This document shows, piece by piece, positions 46,137 through 54,362 of a DNA stretch of 64,000 nt. Source of the DNA: Gordonia sp. X0973 (GTDB lineage Bacteria > Actinomycetota > Actinomycetes > Mycobacteriales > Mycobacteriaceae); contig NZ_CP054691.1 of the NCBI RefSeq assembly GCF_013348785.1, forward strand, positions 310,001-374,000, given 5' to 3'. A program made the translations under genes and the position numbers. A model generated the notes under the pieces. The model saw only the letters and a program-made list of their open reading frames with translations. It searched no databases and was not told the DNA's origin. The stretch's first letter is position 1; each line of letters begins with the position of its first letter.

Positions 46137-46327
46137 TCCGCAGACGGTAGGCGCATTCGACCGCGCAGGCCAGAGCCGATGGCCGATATGACCGCGATGG
46201 CGGAAAACCTCCTCTGCGCAGCGGATTTGGGTAGGCCGTGGGTCTCGCCCGATCAAGCTTTCCCACCGACGCCCCCACCGACCGGATCGAGAAAACTAGA
46301 CTCGGGGACTGGAGAGGGAGGTCGGGT

Positions 46328-47329
46328 ATGAGCAACCTCGACGGTCGGCCCACGGAGACGACCCTGCGTCCGGGAGAACCGTGTACCGACGTGGAGATCC
46401 TCGAGCCGCGCTCCGTCCCACTGGGCGGACCCCGGGCGATGACCGTCTACCGCACCCTGCCCCAGCTGCGCCGATCACTCATCGGCGCGTGGTGCTTCCT
46501 CGACCACTACGGCCCGGACGACGTCGGGGTCAGCGGTGGGATGGAAGTACCGCGCCACCCACACACCGGCCTCGCGACGGTGTCGTGGCTGTTCGACGGC
46601 GAGATCGATCACCTTGATTCGGGCGGGAACGCAGCGGCCGTGGTTCCCGGCGAGCTGAACCTGATGATCGCCGGCCGGGGAATCACCCACCAGGAGATCA
46701 GCACCCCCGAGACCCACACCCTGCACGGGGTGCAGCTGTGGTTCGCGCTGCCAGACGAGACGCGGTTCACCGCCAACCACTTCGAGCACTACGCACCGCA
46801 ACCGGTACGCCTGCCCGGATTGACCGCACTGGTCTTCCTCGGCGAACTGCTCGGTTCCACCTCGCCGGTCCGCACCCGTACGCCGGAACTGCTCGGCGCC
46901 GAGCTGACCCTCGCGCCGGATACCGCGGTCACCCTCGACGTGCGCGCCGACTTCGAACACGGGGTCCTGGCGGAGACCGGTGAGGCCGAGGTCAACGGGC
47001 GCGTCGTCGCCCATCGCGAACTCGCCTACGTGCCACCCGGTTCGGACACCTTGCGACTACATGCCGGCCCCGCGGGCGCCCGTCTGATCCTGTTGGGCGG
47101 CATCCCGTTCGACGAGGAGATCGTCATGTGGTGGAACTTCATCGGGCGCGGCCACGACGAGATCGACGAGTTCCGCCGCCGCTACCAGGCCGAACTCGGT
47201 TTCGACTCCGCGGACCCGCGCGACGCCGGGAAACCGGCGCTGTTCGGCCCGTACCCGTCGGGCCAGCTGCCGCCGCTACCCGCTCCGCCACTACCGACCA
47301 CCCGGTTGAAGCCCCGCAAACGGCACTAG
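46328..47329 (+). CDS. Pirin-family protein
   Basis: A 333-residue bicupin. The metal ligands are present in the N-terminal cupin: H77 and H79 (P-H-P-H-T-G in pirins, here R-H-P-H-T-G), H121 and E123 (T-H-Q-E). Bacterial pirins of this type can act as iron-dependent quercetinases or as modulators of metabolic enzymes. The C-terminus is Pro-rich and basic. ATG at 46328. Its stop overlaps the stop of the convergent helicase gene by 4 bases. Confidence 0.9.
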   Translation: MSNLDGRPTETTLRPGEPCTDVEILEPRSVPLGGPRAMTVYRTLPQLRRSLIGAWCFLDHYGPDDVGVSGGMEVPRHPHTGLATVSWLFDGEIDHLDSGGNAAAVVPGELNLMIAGRGITHQEISTPETHTLHGVQLWFALPDETRFTANHFEHYAPQPVRLPGLTALVFLGELLGSTSPVRTRTPELLGAELTLAPDTAVTLDVRADFEHGVLAETGEAEVNGRVVAHRELAYVPPGSDTLRLHAGPAGARLILLGGIPFDEEIVMWWNFIGRGHDEIDEFRRRYQAELGFDSADPRDAGKPALFGPYPSGQLPPLPAPPLPTTRLKPRKRH

Positions 47330-49635
47330 CCGAGTGATCGGCTGATCAGATCGAGCACCGCGATGGCGCCGGCCTTGTCCAGCGGCTCGTTGCCGTTGCC
47401 GCACTTGGGCGACTGCACGCAGGACGGGCAGCCCTTCTCGCAGCCGCATGAGGAGACCGCCTCGTGGGTTGCGCTCACCCACTGTCCGAACGCCTCGTAT
47501 CCACGATCGGCGAAGCCCGCGCCGCCGGGATACCCGTCGTAGACGTAGACAGTCGGCAGCCCGGTGTCGGCGTGGATGTTCGTGGAGAGACCGCCGATAT
47601 CCCACCGGTCGCAGGTGGCCACCAGCGGCAGCATGCCGATCATCGCGTGCTCGGCCGCGTGCAGCGCACCGGGCAGGTTCGCGTCGGTGACGCCGACGGC
47701 GGCCAGGGCCTCGGGTGTCAGCGTGTACTGCACGGCACGGGTCGGCAGGGTCTGCGGCGGCAGATCGAGTTCCACCGAGTCGAGGATCTCGCCCGTGTGC
47801 AGCTTGCGGAGATAGCCGACGACCTGCGACGTCACGTTCACCGTCACCAACGCCACGTGTAGCGCACCGCGGTCGATCTCGCGCTCGGTGTCGAGGACCT
47901 CCACCTCGGTCGTCTCACGCGGGGAGGTCGTCCAATCCGGCTCCTCCGGGTGCACCAGCGCCAGCCCGTCGTCGAGGTCCAGCTCGTCGACGACGTAGGA
48001 CCTGCCCTGGTGGATGTGGACCGCCCCCTGATGGACGGTGGAGAGCGCCCGCGTGGTGTCGACGGTGCCGAGCAGCTGCGACGACGAGGTGTCGACGATG
48101 AGGATCTGCCCGCCGATGCCACCGCGGATGTCGATGTCCGCGTGGGGTTCGACCCCGGCGGCGATGTACCAACCGGCCTTACGCCGGCGCAGTAGTCCCT
48201 GCGCGGTCAGCTCGTCGACGGCCTCGCCCACACCGAGGTGCTCGACCTCCGCGGGTTTCAACGGCAGCTCGGCCGCGGCGCACAGCAGATGCGGCTTGAG
48301 GACATACGGGTTCGTCGGGTCGAAGACGGTGGCCTCGACCGGCTTGTGCAGCAGGGCCTCGGGGTGGTGCACGAGGTAGGTGTCCAGCGGATCGTCACGC
48401 GCGACGAGGACCACCGCCGACGCGGCGCCGCGCCGGCCCGCGCGCCCGGCCTGCTGCCAGAACGATGCGACGGTGCCCGGGTACCCGGCGATGACGACGG
48501 CGTCGAGGCCGCTGATGTCCACCCCGAGTTCGAGCGCGTTCGTCGTCGCCACGCCGAGCAGTTCGCCGTCGGCGATGGCCCGTTCCAATCGTCGACGGTC
48601 GTCGGCGAGATAGCCCGCGCGATAGGCGCCGACCCGCCCGACCAGGTCGGGGGCCGAGTTCGCGAGGAGACCCGCTGCCGTGCGCGCGGTGATCTCCGCA
48701 CCACGACGGCTGCGCACGAAACACAACGTGCGCGCCCCCTCGATCACGAAGTCGGCGAGGATGCGCCCGGCCTCGGCGCCGGCCGAGCGTCGTACCGGCG
48801 CCCCGTTCTCGCCGGTGGCCTCCGGCACGAAGCCCGGCTCCCAGAGTGCGACGGTTCTCTCTCCGGTGGGTGATGCGTCGTCGGTCACTGCGACGGCGGG
48901 TTCGCCGATCAGCCGGGTCAGCGTCTGCGCGGGCTCGGCGGTGGTGGCACTGGCCGCGATGACCACCGGCTCGGCGCCGGCCGCGCGGGCGACGCGCAAC
49001 AGCCGTCGGAGCACCAGCGCCGTGTTGGCCCCGAAGACCCCGCGGTAGTGATGGCATTCGTCGACGACGATGTAGCGCAGCTGCCGCAGGAACTGCTGCC
49101 AGCGGTGGTGGCCCGCGAGGATCCCGATGTGGGCCATATCCGGGTTGGTGAACAGCACGCGCGAGTTGGCTCGCGCCCACTGCCGCATCTGGGCGTCGGT
49201 GTCACCGTCGTAGGTACACGGCGCGAGTCGGGAGAACTCCGGGTTGGTCGCGAGAATCGTTGTGAGGGAACGCAACTGGTCTACGCCCAGTGCCTTCGTC
49301 GGCGAGAGGTAGAGGGCGGTGGAGGAGTGTTCGGTCAGCAGGGTCTGAAGCATCGGGAGTTGGTAGGCCAGCGACTTCCCCGACGCGGTGCCCGTCGCGA
49401 TCACCACGTGCCGGCCGGCGTGGGCGTGTTCGGCGGCCTCGATCTGGTGTCGCCAAGGACGGCGCAGCCCCAGTTCGGCATAGGCCGCGACGATCGCCGG
49501 GTCGGCCCACCGCGGCCAATCCGCGTGTCGCGCCGTGGCCGCCGGGATGACCTCGGCGTGGGTGATCGGCGAATCGTCGGGATCGGTCCCGGCCAGCGTG
49601 GCGCGGAGCAACTCCTCGCCGTATGAACCGGTCAT
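47326..49635 (-). CDS. DEAD-box helicase with DUF1998 zinc-cluster domain (MrfA/Rv3649-like)
   Basis: A 769-residue SF2 helicase. Motif I is T-G-T-A-S-G-K-S at 81-88, motif II D-E-C-H, motif III S-A-T, and motif VI Q-Q-A-G-R-A-G-R-R-G. The C-terminal DUF1998 has C730-x-C732-x3-C736-x2-C739, as in Bacillus MrfA, a mitomycin repair helicase; a fifth Cys is at 745. A role in repair of DNA adducts is likely. ATG at 49635 is preceded by AAAGGTG. Divergent from cspA, as Rv3649 is near Rv3648c. Confidence 0.92.
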   Translation of the reverse strand: MTGSYGEELLRATLAGTDPDDSPITHAEVIPAATARHADWPRWADPAIVAAYAELGLRRPWRHQIEAAEHAHAGRHVVIATGTASGKSLAYQLPMLQTLLTEHSSTALYLSPTKALGVDQLRSLTTILATNPEFSRLAPCTYDGDTDAQMRQWARANSRVLFTNPDMAHIGILAGHHRWQQFLRQLRYIVVDECHHYRGVFGANTALVLRRLLRVARAAGAEPVVIAASATTAEPAQTLTRLIGEPAVAVTDDASPTGERTVALWEPGFVPEATGENGAPVRRSAGAEAGRILADFVIEGARTLCFVRSRRGAEITARTAAGLLANSAPDLVGRVGAYRAGYLADDRRRLERAIADGELLGVATTNALELGVDISGLDAVVIAGYPGTVASFWQQAGRAGRRGAASAVVLVARDDPLDTYLVHHPEALLHKPVEATVFDPTNPYVLKPHLLCAAAELPLKPAEVEHLGVGEAVDELTAQGLLRRRKAGWYIAAGVEPHADIDIRGGIGGQILIVDTSSSQLLGTVDTTRALSTVHQGAVHIHQGRSYVVDELDLDDGLALVHPEEPDWTTSPRETTEVEVLDTEREIDRGALHVALVTVNVTSQVVGYLRKLHTGEILDSVELDLPPQTLPTRAVQYTLTPEALAAVGVTDANLPGALHAAEHAMIGMLPLVATCDRWDIGGLSTNIHADTGLPTVYVYDGYPGGAGFADRGYEAFGQWVSATHEAVSSCGCEKGCPSCVQSPKCGNGNEPLDKAGAIAVLDLISRSLG

Positions 49636-49861
49636 CGCACCTTTACCCGCCTGTCGCCGCAGCCACCAATTTAGCGAGTAGCAACCCGCTTGGGCCGAAT
49701 CGGGTCGCTCGACTATCAATGAGCGGGCGAACGTGATTGACTGAACCTGGTCGCACGATTTGACCGTGTCCCGGGGGATCTCCCGCTCCGGTCAGAATCT
49801 CGTTGCGAGCGTTGTACTTGGGTTCGGTTCGCGGGTTCTCCGCAGCTCTCACAGGAATGGC

Positions 49862-49899
49862 GGTCGGAACCGACCACGACGAGAGACATCCTCTCGTCG
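49862..49899 (+). promoter_or_regulatory. Structured leader of the cold-shock gene
   Basis: Two perfect hairpins lie just before cspA: GGTCGG-AA-CCGACC (49862-49875) and CGACGAGAG-ACATC-CTCTCGTCG (49877-49899, 9 bp). They are followed by GAAGGAATGCAGGA and ATG at 49928. Cold-shock mRNAs are often controlled by leader folding, and this one is well suited to it. I cannot place the promoter with confidence. Confidence 0.6.
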
Positions 49900-49927
49900 C
49901 AATCAGTGATAGTGAAGGAATGCAGGA

Positions 49928-50131
49928 ATGGCACAGGGAACTGTGAAGTGGTTCAACGCGGAAAAAGGCTTCGGCTTCATCGCGCCCGACGAGGGAAACG
50001 GTGACGTGTTTGTTCACTACTCGGAGATCCAGGGATCTGGTTTCCGCACCCTGGAAGAGAACCAGCGCGTCGAGTTCGAGGTCGGTCAGGGCACCAAGGG
50101 TCCCCAGGCCACTGGCGTTCGCGCCGTCTAA
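49928..50131 (+). CDS. cspA: Cold-shock protein CspA
   Basis: A 67-residue CSD protein with RNP1 K-G-F-G-F-I and RNP2 V-F-V-H-Y. It binds single-stranded RNA and DNA and melts mRNA structure at low temperature. Very close to mycobacterial CspA (Rv3648c). Strong ribosome-binding region GAAGGAATGCAGGA. Followed by a clear terminator, so it is monocistronic. Confidence 0.97.
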   Translation: MAQGTVKWFNAEKGFGFIAPDEGNGDVFVHYSEIQGSGFRTLEENQRVEFEVGQGTKGPQATGVRAV

Positions 50132-50166
50132 GACCTGAAGGATCCTCGCCTGAGTCAAGGCGGGGA

Positions 50167-50210
50167 GCAAGACCCCGTCGTCGGAATTTTTTCCGGCGGC
50201 GGGGTCTTGC
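50167..50210 (+). terminator. cspA transcription terminator
   Basis: A 16-bp stem GCAAGACCCCGTCGTC / GGCGGCGGGGTCTTGC (two mismatches) with a loop containing a T-run, ending in CGTTTCTC. It is placed 36 bases after the cspA stop. Confidence 0.85.
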
Positions 50211-50342
50211 CGTTTCTCGGCCGTCTCCCCGGTGTGGGCCTCGGTTCCACACGACCCGCCGAGGTTTACTGTCACGGTTGACGGGAATTGTGTCCTGTGC
50301 CACTCTTTCGGGACCAGGTGACGTCGACGGTGGAGGTGGCAG

Positions 50343-51542
50343 GTGCGGGTATTGGCGCTCGGTGGTGCCGGCGAGATGGGGATCGAGGCGGTTCGCGTCC
50401 TCGCCCACTCGGAGAAGGTCGAGCAGGTGGTGATCGCCGACCGCGACGGGGTTGCCGGGCAGCGGGCCGCGAAACAGATCGGCGGCGCGGTGCGGGCCGT
50501 CCAGCTCGACATCTGCGAGGAAGTCGAACTGGCCGCCGCGTTGGCGGGGGTGGACCTGGTGGTCAACACCGTCGGTCCCTTCGACCGCTTCGGCCCCCGC
50601 GTACTCGCCGCCGCCATCGAAGCGCAGGTGGACTACATCGACATCTGTGACGATCCCCAGCCGACCGTGGACATGCTCGAGTTCGACGAGCGGGCGCGGG
50701 CCGCCGGGGTCTGCGCCGTCATCGGGGTCGGTGCGAGCCCGGGGATCTCGAACATGCTCGCCATGGCGGCCGTCGGGTTCCTCGACACCGCCGACGAGGT
50801 GCTCACCGGCTGGAATATCGCCGCCGCGCAGCCCGGCCCGGGGCGAGCGGGCGTCAGTGCCGCGGTGCTGCACGGAATGGCGCAGATCGCCGGGAAGATC
50901 CCCGTCGTGCGCGACGGTGAGGTCGTCGCCGAGGATCCCCTCCGCGTGGTGGAGATCGACTATCCCGGCGTGGGGCGGGCAACCGCGCGCACCTTCGGCC
51001 ACCCGGAGCCGATCACCCTGCACCGGGCGTTGTCGGGGCTGACGCGCTCGAGCAATGTCGTCGTCGCCGACGCGGTGACCATGACGGCGCTGCGCGGGTT
51101 GCGCGGGCTGGTCGACCACACGCCACTGGGTATCGAGCGGACCGCGTGGATCGCGCAGCGGCTGGAGCGGCTCAAGCCGTCGAATCCGGCCGACCTCGCC
51201 GGATCGTTGCCGCCGCTGTTCGCGCTCGCCAGCGGGTCGGTGAACGGTGAGGCCGGTTCCGTCGCGGTCGCGCTGGCCCAGGTTCCGGGGTTCACGATGG
51301 CGGAGAACACCGGGATCCCGCTGGCCGTCGGCGCCCTTCTCGTCGGTGCCGGTCGAGCACCCGGGGTCTACACGCCGGAGACGGCATTCGCGCCCGACGA
51401 ATTCTTCGAGCATCTGGCTCCACACTGTATCGGCTGGTCAGCGGGGGCGCCGATGAGCGTCGTCACCCGGTCGTGGGCCAGTGCCGAGGAGAATCGGCAT
51501 GCGCTGCGGAGTTCGCTGCTGACCGCTCTCAGTGAGGTCTGA
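50343..51542 (+). CDS. Saccharopine dehydrogenase-like oxidoreductase
   Basis: A 399-residue protein with an N-terminal Rossmann fold (V-L-A-L-G-G-A-G-E-M-G at 3-13) and N-T-V-G-P-F at about 75-80. D-I-C-D-D and G-V-G-A-S-P-G-I-S-N are typical of saccharopine/carboxynorspermidine dehydrogenase-like enzymes, which join or split amino acids through an imine. GTG at 50343 has GGTGGAGGTGG ahead of it. It lies 129 bases before the kinase-aminotransferase gene on the same strand, so a shared pathway is likely. Substrate not known. Confidence 0.85.
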   Translation: MRVLALGGAGEMGIEAVRVLAHSEKVEQVVIADRDGVAGQRAAKQIGGAVRAVQLDICEEVELAAALAGVDLVVNTVGPFDRFGPRVLAAAIEAQVDYIDICDDPQPTVDMLEFDERARAAGVCAVIGVGASPGISNMLAMAAVGFLDTADEVLTGWNIAAAQPGPGRAGVSAAVLHGMAQIAGKIPVVRDGEVVAEDPLRVVEIDYPGVGRATARTFGHPEPITLHRALSGLTRSSNVVVADAVTMTALRGLRGLVDHTPLGIERTAWIAQRLERLKPSNPADLAGSLPPLFALASGSVNGEAGSVAVALAQVPGFTMAENTGIPLAVGALLVGAGRAPGVYTPETAFAPDEFFEHLAPHCIGWSAGAPMSVVTRSWASAEENRHALRSSLLTALSEV

Positions 51543-51596
51543 CACAGTCCGACTCGTCGGCTTGCCGCTGGGGTGAGTCCTGCCTACTGTACTTTT

Positions 51597-51612
51597 CTGT
51601 CAGGGGTGACAG
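51597..51612. promoter_or_regulatory. Palindrome CTGTCA-GGGG-TGACAG upstream of the fusion gene
   Basis: A perfect 6-4-6 inverted repeat 60 bases before the GTG start of the kinase-aminotransferase gene, followed by a further GACTGTTCACTC half-site-like stretch. It could be the operator of the TetR protein encoded at 57755-58384. I did not find a second copy near the tetR start. Confidence 0.45.
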
Positions 51613-51671
51613 TAAACGACTGTTCACTCACTTGCGCCGCCACTGGCGGTACTCGGCAGAAGGGGAGTCCG

Positions 51672-54362
51672 GTGGGCGAACAAGTGGAATCGACGGGTCG
51701 GGGAAGGCATTCGCGTCCGTTGGGCGCGGGGGTGCTCGCGGTCCGCGGCGCCGTCGAAGCGGTTCGACTGCTGTGGTGGTCGCTCGTCTTCGGATGCCGC
51801 GCCGCCATCACCGTCGTCGGAAAGACCGGCGACGAGCGCAACCGCGCCTACTCCCGGGTGCTGCGCTCCTTCCTGTTGCGCATGGGGCCGATGTACATCA
51901 AGGCCGGCCAGGTGCTGGGCACCCAGACCGGTTTGCTGACGACCGCCGGTGCCGACGAGTTCCGCGAGTTCTTCTCCGGCGTGCCGCCGATGTCGCAGCG
52001 CCGGCTCGGGCGGGTGTTGCGCGCGGAGTTCCCGGACGGGCTCGAGCGCGTCTTCGCCGACTTCGACCGCCACGCGATCGCCGCCGGTTCGGTGGCCGAG
52101 GTGCACCGTGCCACCCTTCTCGACGGGACCCCGGTCGCGGTGAAGATCGTCAAGCGCGGGGTGCGCGAGCAGCTGCAGACCAGTACGTGGACGATCGACA
52201 AGATGCTGCGCGTGCTCACCGCGCTGATCCCGCCGCTGCGTGCCTTCGACGCCGTCGACCACTTCAACGAATTGCGCCCGCTGCTGATCGACCAGTGCGA
52301 CATGCTGAGCGAGGCGAATAAGCAGCAGACGATGCGCGACAACTTCACCGGTCACCCCTATGCCACGGTGCCGCATGTCCACCACGAGGTGTGCTCGGAG
52401 AACTTCCTGGTCATGGAATACATCGACCAGACGCTGGGCGAGGACTTCGACCGTCTCGACTATCCGGGCTCGACGCTGGCGCGCCGACTGCAGGACACCT
52501 TCTACACAATGGCGTTCTTCCACGGCAACTTCCACGTCGACCCGCATCCGGGCAACATGATGTTCGATGACGACGGCATGATCTACATGCTGGACTTCGG
52601 CCTCGTCGGCAAGCTCGACGAGGACAGCAAATGGGCCCTCGCGTCCTTCTACTACGCCGCCATCCGCGGCGAATGGGATCTCGCCGTCGCCCGCTTCACC
52701 GGGGCGTTCGTCCCCAAGGGTGAGGCGCTGCTGGAGGACCCGACCTACACCGAAGCGCTCGAGGCGGTGCTGCGCAAGCACTTCTCCGAGATCTCCGACC
52801 ACTGGTCGACGATGGCGTTCTTCGACGACGCGACCCGGGTGCTGCGCGGGTACGGTGCCCGGGTGACCACTGCCTTCTCGCTGCTCGGGCTGGCCTTCCT
52901 CACCGGTGAGGGAGTGGTCTCGGTTATCGACCCGGAGATCGACATCTGGGACAACGCGCGACGGTTCACCGACATGTTCTCCCCCTTCATGTCCGACGAC
53001 CTCAAGGCGAAGTTCGACGACGCGATCGAATCGCAGATCCCGCTCTCGATGGGCCACAAGAACGACCCCGAGCGCAAGGTCGTCGCGCCCACCCATTTCG
53101 ACCGGTACGCGCTACCGAGCGCCTACCCGCTGATCGTCGACACCGCCAGCGGATGCCGGGTGACCGACATCGACGGCAACACCTACATCGACCTGGCGAG
53201 CGGATACGGCCCCCACATCCTCGGCTACGCCCCGCAGGTGGCGATCGAGGCGACGAGCGCGGCGCTGGCCAAGGGTGCGGTCAACGCGCTGGGCAACACC
53301 GCCGAGATCGAATTGGCGGAGATCATCGCCGACGCCTTCGGCGACGACACCCGGGTGGTCTTCTCCAACTCCGGCACCGAGTCCGCGATCATGGCGCTGC
53401 GGATCGCGCGCGCCCACACCGGTAAGCAGCGGATCGCGAAGTTCGAGGGGCACTACCACGGGTTCTCCGACCAGGGGATGGTCTCCTCCTGGTTCCGCTA
53501 CAGCGGTCCGGCGCACGAGCCGCGGCCGGTCAGCAACTCGGCGGGAGCGCAGCAATGCCTCGTCGACGAGACGATGATCCTCCAGTACGGCAGCGAGATC
53601 AGCCTGCAGCGGATCACCGCGGCGGCCGACGAATTGGCCGCGGTCATCCTCGAGCCGATGCCGGCCTCCCAGGCCGGGTACGACGCCGAATTCCTCGCCG
53701 CGCTCGTCGCGACCTGCCGACAGGCCGGCGTACTGGTCATCTTCGACGAGGTCGTCACCGGATTCCGCGTCGCCTACGGCGGTGCGCAGACGCTCGCGGG
53801 CGTGACGCCGGATATGACCTGCCTGGGCAAGATCATCGGCGGCGGCCTGCCGGGCGGGGCCGTGGTCGGACGCAGCGAGGTCATCGCGACCGCCCGCACC
53901 TCCGACGACCCCTTCGTCGATCTGGAGCGCAAAGCCTTCGTCGGCGGCACCATGAGCGGCAACTCGATCACCGCCGCCGCCGGTGCCGCGGTCCTGGGGC
54001 ACCTGCGCGACAACCCGCAGATCTACGTCGACCTGGACAACAAGACCGAGTACCTGAAGAGCGCGTTGGAGGAGGCGTCGCGCAGCGCCGGAGTCGCCTG
54101 CCGGATCAAGGGTGCCCGGTCGATCTTCTCGACGAGCTTCGACTACGCCAAGCCCAAGCTGGTCCGCGACCAGATGGCCGGGGCGAATATCAAGGCGACG
54201 CTGGCGCTCTCGTACTACATGCGCAAGCACGGCGTCTACCTCCCCGAACTGCACACCATGCTGCTCAACGACGCCCACCAGATCGCCGACCTGGACCAGG
54301 TCGCCGATGCATTCCGGGAAAGCCTCATCGAGATGGACAAGGAAGGTTTCTTCGTCCATTGA
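51672..54362 (+). CDS. Fusion of a UbiB/ABC1 atypical kinase with a class III PLP aminotransferase
   Basis: An 896-residue two-domain protein. Residues 1-455 are UbiB/AarF-like: Y-I-K-A-G-Q (K77) of the KxGQ motif, A-A-G-S at 137-140, V-A-V-K (K158), H-V-D-P-H-P-G-N at 288-295 and L-D-F-G at 307-310. Residues 475-896 are a class III aminotransferase or glutamate-1-semialdehyde aminomutase-like enzyme: N-S-G-T-E-S at 566-571, Y-H-G-F at 595-598, F-D-E-V-V-T-G-F at 691-698, and PLP Lys720 in L-G-K-I-I-G-G-G. No stop or frameshift separates the parts. UbiB proteins work on isoprenoid lipid pathways; the aminotransferase suggests an amino product. GTG at 51672 has AAGGGGAG ahead. The mmpL gene overlaps its stop (TGATG). 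Confidence 0.9.
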   Translation: MGEQVESTGRGRHSRPLGAGVLAVRGAVEAVRLLWWSLVFGCRAAITVVGKTGDERNRAYSRVLRSFLLRMGPMYIKAGQVLGTQTGLLTTAGADEFREFFSGVPPMSQRRLGRVLRAEFPDGLERVFADFDRHAIAAGSVAEVHRATLLDGTPVAVKIVKRGVREQLQTSTWTIDKMLRVLTALIPPLRAFDAVDHFNELRPLLIDQCDMLSEANKQQTMRDNFTGHPYATVPHVHHEVCSENFLVMEYIDQTLGEDFDRLDYPGSTLARRLQDTFYTMAFFHGNFHVDPHPGNMMFDDDGMIYMLDFGLVGKLDEDSKWALASFYYAAIRGEWDLAVARFTGAFVPKGEALLEDPTYTEALEAVLRKHFSEISDHWSTMAFFDDATRVLRGYGARVTTAFSLLGLAFLTGEGVVSVIDPEIDIWDNARRFTDMFSPFMSDDLKAKFDDAIESQIPLSMGHKNDPERKVVAPTHFDRYALPSAYPLIVDTASGCRVTDIDGNTYIDLASGYGPHILGYAPQVAIEATSAALAKGAVNALGNTAEIELAEIIADAFGDDTRVVFSNSGTESAIMALRIARAHTGKQRIAKFEGHYHGFSDQGMVSSWFRYSGPAHEPRPVSNSAGAQQCLVDETMILQYGSEISLQRITAAADELAAVILEPMPASQAGYDAEFLAALVATCRQAGVLVIFDEVVTGFRVAYGGAQTLAGVTPDMTCLGKIIGGGLPGGAVVGRSEVIATARTSDDPFVDLERKAFVGGTMSGNSITAAAGAAVLGHLRDNPQIYVDLDNKTEYLKSALEEASRSAGVACRIKGARSIFSTSFDYAKPKLVRDQMAGANIKATLALSYYMRKHGVYLPELHTMLLNDAHQIADLDQVADAFRESLIEMDKEGFFVH

